From DATEHG01 sp041691295 (GTDB taxonomy: Bacteria > Gemmatimonadota > Gemmatimonadetes > Gemmatimonadales > GWC2-71-9): 7,808 nt of DNA. Below are positions 5,335 through 7,808 of the stretch, piece by piece. The notes beneath the pieces are model-generated. The model did no database searches and had not been told where the DNA came from. It saw nothing but the letters and a program-made list of their open reading frames with translations. The stretch spans positions 1 through 7,808 of the forward strand of contig JBEPVA010000187.1 of NCBI GenBank assembly GCA_041691295.1. The letters are read 5' to 3'. Every line of letters starts with the position of its first letter. Position 1 is the stretch's first letter. The position numbers and the translations under genes are program-made.

Positions 5335-5721
5335 TTACGTGTGTTTCGATTTGGAGAGTTCGGCCGCCCGCGCCTTCACCAGCCGTTTTACCAGGGCAGC
5401 CGGCAGTGGCCGGTCGAAGGGGAACCGGATCGTTCCCTTCGAGATTGCGTACTTCGCGATCGTCGCCGGATCCTTCCGCATGGCACCGGTCAGCGGATAG
5501 AGGCTGGTGTGCTCCTTCCAGCCGGCGTACCAGACCAGGATTTCCCCATTGAGCCGGAACGCGGGAATCGAGTAGCTCCAGGCCGGCGTGGCTTCGGGGG
5601 CCGCCGCCTGGATGAGATCGCGGAGCTGCTTGAGTATCCGTCTGGTGGCGGGAGGCAGCCCGGCGAAGTACCGCCTCAAGCGGTCGGCATCCGCCTGGTG
5701 ATCAACGGTAGTGCGAGGCAT
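5335..5721 (-). CDS. DUF1801 / YdhG-YjdF-like protein
   Basis: A 128-residue cytoplasmic protein of the DUF1801 family, whose fold resembles frataxin; Bacillus YdhG is described as an iron chaperone. Recognisable parts are an N-terminal helix with Y-F-A-G-L-P-P-A-T-R-R-I-L-K-Q-L-R-D-L-I (18-37), the core A-x-P-E-A-T-P-A-W-S-Y-S-I-P-A-F-R (41-56), then I-L-V-W-Y-A-G-W-K-E-H-T-S-L-Y-P near 61-76. The C-terminal part reads K-G-T-I-R-F-P-F-D-R-P-L-P, as is usual for the family, then ends in a Lys-rich tail. AGGGGA upstream supports the ATG at 5721. Family length is typically 110-140 residues, so it is complete. Iron binding is not evident from the residues, and most members are uncharacterised. 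Confidence 0.9.
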   Translation of the reverse strand: MPRTTVDHQADADRLRRYFAGLPPATRRILKQLRDLIQAAAPEATPAWSYSIPAFRLNGEILVWYAGWKEHTSLYPLTGAMRKDPATIAKYAISKGTIRFPFDRPLPAALVKRLVKARAAELSKSKHT

Positions 5722-5791
5722 CAGATTCCCCTATTCAGTCCGGGGGTCGAAATAGTTCGGCAGACTCTGCGTACGCCAGAAATCGATCGGG

Positions 5792-6352
5792 TTACAGGAT
5801 ACCAAGCAGCCCGATGCCGAGCAGGAAGATCGCGCCATGTCCGACCGCTTCGCCGCGGGTATGCAGGTTGAGTTCGGCGCCGAGATTGGCTGACGCCTCC
5901 ACCCGGAGTGGCGAGTGACGCAGCTGCCAGAGATAGGCGACCCGGCCCGCCGGCTGCAGCACCAGGACCCGTGTGTGGCCACTGCGATCGCCCGGGTCGC
6001 GCCAGCCGATCTCCAGCGTCCAGGCATCAATCCGAGCGCCCACCTGCCAGCCGAGCCGCTCCGGTCGGAACGATCGGGAAACGCCAACTCCGACTCCGGG
6101 CCCGCTGCCACTCTCGTGCTCATGCTCGCCCCAACTGCGCCGGTTGGTCAGATTGTAACCGACCGATGCCGTGAAGGACCCGAGGGCCCCCAGCGGAACA
6201 TCGAGCCGCGCTCCGGGAATCAGGCCCGCCGGATAGACTCGGGTCTCGATACCGAGTGGACGAGTCTGTCCGGACAGAGACCTCCCGACAAGGCAGGAGA
6301 GCAGGGCCACGATCAGCCGGAGGAGCGACAGCCCCAGGCTGGAACCTTTCAT
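5792..6352 (-). CDS. exported, outer-membrane beta-barrel-like protein
   Basis: About 186 residues from the ATG at 6352. Residues 1-28 are a good signal peptide: M-K start, hydrophobic stretch L-G-L-S-L-L-R-L-I-V-A-L-L-S-C-L-V-G, then S-L-S-G-Q with likely cleavage before T-R-P. The mature part alternates hydrophobic and polar residues in short strands separated by Gly/Asn turns (S-F-T-A-S-V-G-Y-N-L-T-N, G-W-Q-V-G-A-R-I-D-A-W-T-L-E-I-G-W, A-N-L-G-A-E-L-N-L). This fits a small outer-membrane barrel. A charged H-E-H-E segment near 77-80 looks like a surface loop. An in-frame GTG at 6394 has AGGA 6 bases upstream and would add 14 residues; I kept 6352 because it gives a normal signal peptide. 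The C-terminus ends I-L rather than the classical aromatic residue. No specific function can be assigned. Confidence 0.75.
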   Translation of the reverse strand: MKGSSLGLSLLRLIVALLSCLVGRSLSGQTRPLGIETRVYPAGLIPGARLDVPLGALGSFTASVGYNLTNRRSWGEHEHESGSGPGVGVGVSRSFRPERLGWQVGARIDAWTLEIGWRDPGDRSGHTRVLVLQPAGRVAYLWQLRHSPLRVEASANLGAELNLHTRGEAVGHGAIFLLGIGLLGIL

Positions 6353-6476
6353 CGTGGGCGGATGCGACCCTTCGACGAACTGGCGGCTATTCACTTTCAG
6401 TCCTCTTCCGAAGTTGTGGTTCGGCCCTGAGCGGATCAAGTGAAGGTAAGAGGGAATGCTGAGCAGCGGTTCCAGA

Positions 6477-6710
6477 TCAGCCAGTACACAGCCAGGGCCG
6501 CTTCACGGTGTAGACCGGCACCGCAGTGATCCCGGCCCGCTGCACTGACACCAGCTTGCGCCGGACCAGCCAGGTGAGCGCGGCCTGCACCGCCCGCTTC
6601 GACAGTCCCGATCCGGTGGCAATGTCGAGCAGGCTGATCTGGGCCGAGCCGGCGTCGGCGCCGATGGTCCGCCGCCAGGACGCTTCAGCTTCCAGTGCCG
6701 AGCCTCGGCT
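6477..6710 (-). pseudogene. truncated winged-helix DNA-binding protein
   Basis: The minus-strand frame ending at TGA 6479-6477 encodes a clear winged helix: I-S-L-L-D-I-A-T-G-S-G (helix 2), L-S-K-R-A-V-Q-A-A-L-T-W-L-V-R-R-K-L-V (recognition helix and following turn), then a wing with S-V-Q-R-A-G-I-T-A-V-P-V-Y-T-V and a terminal K-R-P-W. The frame is open for 76-77 codons up to a TGA at 6713-6711. It has no ATG, GTG or TTG before the domain; the first GTG is inside the recognition helix. The N-terminal part expected for such regulators is therefore missing, and only ~90 bases separate it from the divergent catalase-like gene. It is probably a decayed or truncated gene. A sequencing frameshift near 6690-6710, joining it to an adjacent frame, or a rare CTG start are alternatives. 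Confidence 0.6.
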
Positions 6711-6720
6711 TCAGCCGAGG
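6703..6720. repeat. short perfect inverted repeat (hairpin)
   Basis: CCTCGGCT (6703-6710) and AGCCGAGG (6713-6720) are exact reverse complements, giving a 7-bp stem with a TTCA loop or 8 bp with a 2-base loop. The core GCTTCAGC is repeated directly at 6682-6689. It lies at the upstream edge of the truncated winged-helix frame and supplies its in-frame stop. It resembles a REP-type palindrome, but a single copy cannot establish that. Confidence 0.55.
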
Positions 6721-6804
6721 GCAGGCGATGGGACCAGTTCCCCCGGAACAATCGGTGAGTAGATTATTCCGGTCGTCCCCCCATAACCCAACCGGAGTTG
6801 CACC

Positions 6805-7785
6805 ATGTCCCTGTCCCGCACCTGCGCCGCCCTCCTGCTTCTCGGACTCGGCGGCCTGCCGCTCGCCGCCCAGGGTAAGAGCATGCCCGAACAGATCGCC
6901 GACGTCATGAGCCAGCTCAATGGCGGCGTGCATGTCGGATTCCGGTTTGCCCACGCCAAGGGTCTGGTGGCGACTGGAACCTTTACCCCGACGCCCGGGG
7001 CCGCCGCCATCAGCAAGGCGGGGCACTTCAGCGGTACCGGCGTGCCGGTCACGGTGCGATTCTCCGATGGCACGGGGGTGCCCCAGATCAATGACGACAA
7101 CCCCAATGCGTCACCCCATGGCATGGCCATCCGGTTCATGATCGGGAAGGGCTACACCGACATCGTGGCCAACTCGCACAACGGCTTCTTTGTCGGCACC
7201 GCGGACGACTTCCTGGCCTTTATCAAGGCCATTGCGGCGACCAAGCCGGACAGCAAGCACCCGTCACCGATCGAGGCGTTCCTCGGTACCCACCCGCGGG
7301 CTCTCAAGGTGATCGTGGACTCCAAGCCACTACCGGCCAGCTTTGCCAACCTGGCGTTCTTCGGCAACAACGCCTTTGTCTTTGTCGACGCGGCGGGCAA
7401 GAAGCAGGCGGGTCGCTACCAGATCATTCCGGAGGCCGGGCTCAAGACCATCGATTCCGCCACCGCGGCCAAGGGCGGCCCCAACTACCTGTTCGACGAG
7501 CTCACCAAGCGCCTGGCCAAGGGTCCGATCAAGTACAAGCTCTGGATCCAGCTGGCCAATCCGGGCGACCAGACCAACGACGGCTCGATCGTCTGGTCCG
7601 ATGACCACAAGCGGGTCGAGATGGGCACCATCAGCGTCACCACCGTGGCGCCCGACAACGATACCCTGCAGCGCGAGCTCAGGTTCAATCCGATCCTGAT
7701 CACCAGCGGCATCGAGCTGTCCGACGATCCGTTCCCGATTCTGCGGTCGGCGGTGTACGCCATTTCGACGTCGCATCGGAAGTAG
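6805..7785 (+). CDS. exported catalase-family heme peroxidase (SrpA-like)
   Basis: A 326-residue catalase-related peroxidase expected to use heme to reduce peroxides in the periplasm. Residues 1-23 are a signal peptide (S-L-S-R-T, Leu-rich core, L-P-L-A-A-Q) with cleavage near Q23/G24. The minimal catalase core follows. His50 in F-A-H-A-K-G-L-V-A-T-G-T-F is the likely distal His. V-R-F-S-D-G-T-G at 84-91 and H-G-M-A-I-R-F at 105-111 correspond to the conserved strands. Asn123 in I-V-A-N-S-H-N is the probable catalytic Asn, 73 residues after the His, as in typical catalases. R314-x-x-x-Y318 near the C-terminus supplies the proximal heme Tyr. At ~325 residues it matches the short SrpA-like group, not full tetrameric catalases, which more often show peroxidase than catalase activity. 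GGAG 7 bases upstream supports the start. The stop codon touches the terminal G-rich repeat. Confidence 0.93.
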   Translation: MSLSRTCAALLLLGLGGLPLAAQGKSMPEQIADVMSQLNGGVHVGFRFAHAKGLVATGTFTPTPGAAAISKAGHFSGTGVPVTVRFSDGTGVPQINDDNPNASPHGMAIRFMIGKGYTDIVANSHNGFFVGTADDFLAFIKAIAATKPDSKHPSPIEAFLGTHPRALKVIVDSKPLPASFANLAFFGNNAFVFVDAAGKKQAGRYQIIPEAGLKTIDSATAAKGGPNYLFDELTKRLAKGPIKYKLWIQLANPGDQTNDGSIVWSDDHKRVEMGTISVTTVAPDNDTLQRELRFNPILITSGIELSDDPFPILRSAVYAISTSHRK

Positions 7786-7808
7786 GGGCAGGGGGGCAGG
7801 GGGGCAGG
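7785..7808. repeat. 8-bp G-rich tandem repeat, three copies, cut by the window end
   Basis: GGGGCAGG is repeated perfectly three times from the last base of the catalase-like stop codon to the window end. The plus strand thus has runs of four, six and six G separated by CA, which could form a G-quadruplex in DNA or mRNA if the array continues. Its true length is unknown. Confidence 0.9.

Noticed and set aside
4799..5500. 233-codon open frame on the plus strand
   Set aside because: Its His/Arg/Asp-rich translation is antisense to a two-helix membrane protein and part of the DUF1801-like gene; no ribosome-binding site or domain is seen.
5915..6430. 171-codon open frame on the plus strand
   Set aside because: It is antisense to the exported barrel-like protein, which has a convincing signal peptide and strand pattern.
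6730..6742. Imperfect palindrome GGGACCAGTTCCC upstream of the peroxidase gene
   Set aside because: One mismatch in a short, GC-rich sequence with no second copy; too likely by chance to call an operator.
6741..6780. ECF-sigma-type promoter upstream of the peroxidase (GGAAC at 6745-6749)
   Set aside because: No matching -10 motif is found 15-17 bases downstream; the GTC found is about 22 bases away. A sigma-70 alternative around TAGATT (6760-6765) also lacks a good -35 box.

Overview
This is a high-GC bacterial chromosomal window. Its ORFs look native, and three exported proteins have signal peptides ending in a -A-x-(A/S/G)-Q-type junction (ASAQ/A, LAAQ/G, LSGQ/T). Together with high GC and small orphan outer-membrane-type proteins, this suggests Gemmatimonadota or a neighbouring soil lineage. 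That assignment is an inference; the window holds no rRNA or other marker gene. I see no tRNA, rRNA, CRISPR array, transposase or phage gene.

Layout. The window opens inside a 7-bp tandem repeat (1-54) and closes inside an 8-bp G-rich tandem repeat (7785-7808). Each lies next to the stop codon of the outermost gene, so these may be assembly or contig edges. On the minus strand at the left are a ~100-aa hypothetical protein (58-363) and a 53-aa lysine-rich protein with a GTG start (442-603). A 325-bp gene-free stretch (604-928) follows, containing a repeat-like GC-rich element near 746-796. Next is a minus-strand cluster, read right to left: a secreted NTF2-like/lumazine-binding-type protein (2880-3317), a four-helix DUF6632-like membrane protein (2376-2792) and a group II PLP-dependent decarboxylase (929-2350). 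The last two are 25 bp apart and probably co-transcribed.

Divergent from this cluster is a compact plus-strand operon: an ArsR-type repressor (3442-3762), an SRPBCC/AHSA1 protein translationally coupled by a 4-bp ATGA overlap (3759-4196), and a second, about two-thirds identical AHSA1 paralogue (4276-4737). A perfect inverted repeat fills the spacer between the -35 and -10 boxes of the repressor promoter. The predicted transcription start falls on or next to the ATG, so the message looks leaderless. This is the best-defined regulatory unit in the window.

To the right, on the minus strand, are an outer-membrane-barrel-like exported protein (5792-6352), a DUF1801/YdhG-like protein (5335-5721) and a two-helix membrane protein (4949-5284). 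A winged-helix DNA-binding ORF lacking a start codon (6477-6710) looks like a truncated gene; its open frame is closed upstream by a stop inside an 8-bp-stem hairpin. The last gene is an exported catalase-family peroxidase (6805-7785, plus strand).

Overall this is mostly ordinary housekeeping and accessory content. I found no convincing evidence of a new multi-gene system. The items most worth checking are the ArsR operator with its leaderless start and duplicated AHSA1 effectors, the broken winged-helix gene, and the repeats.
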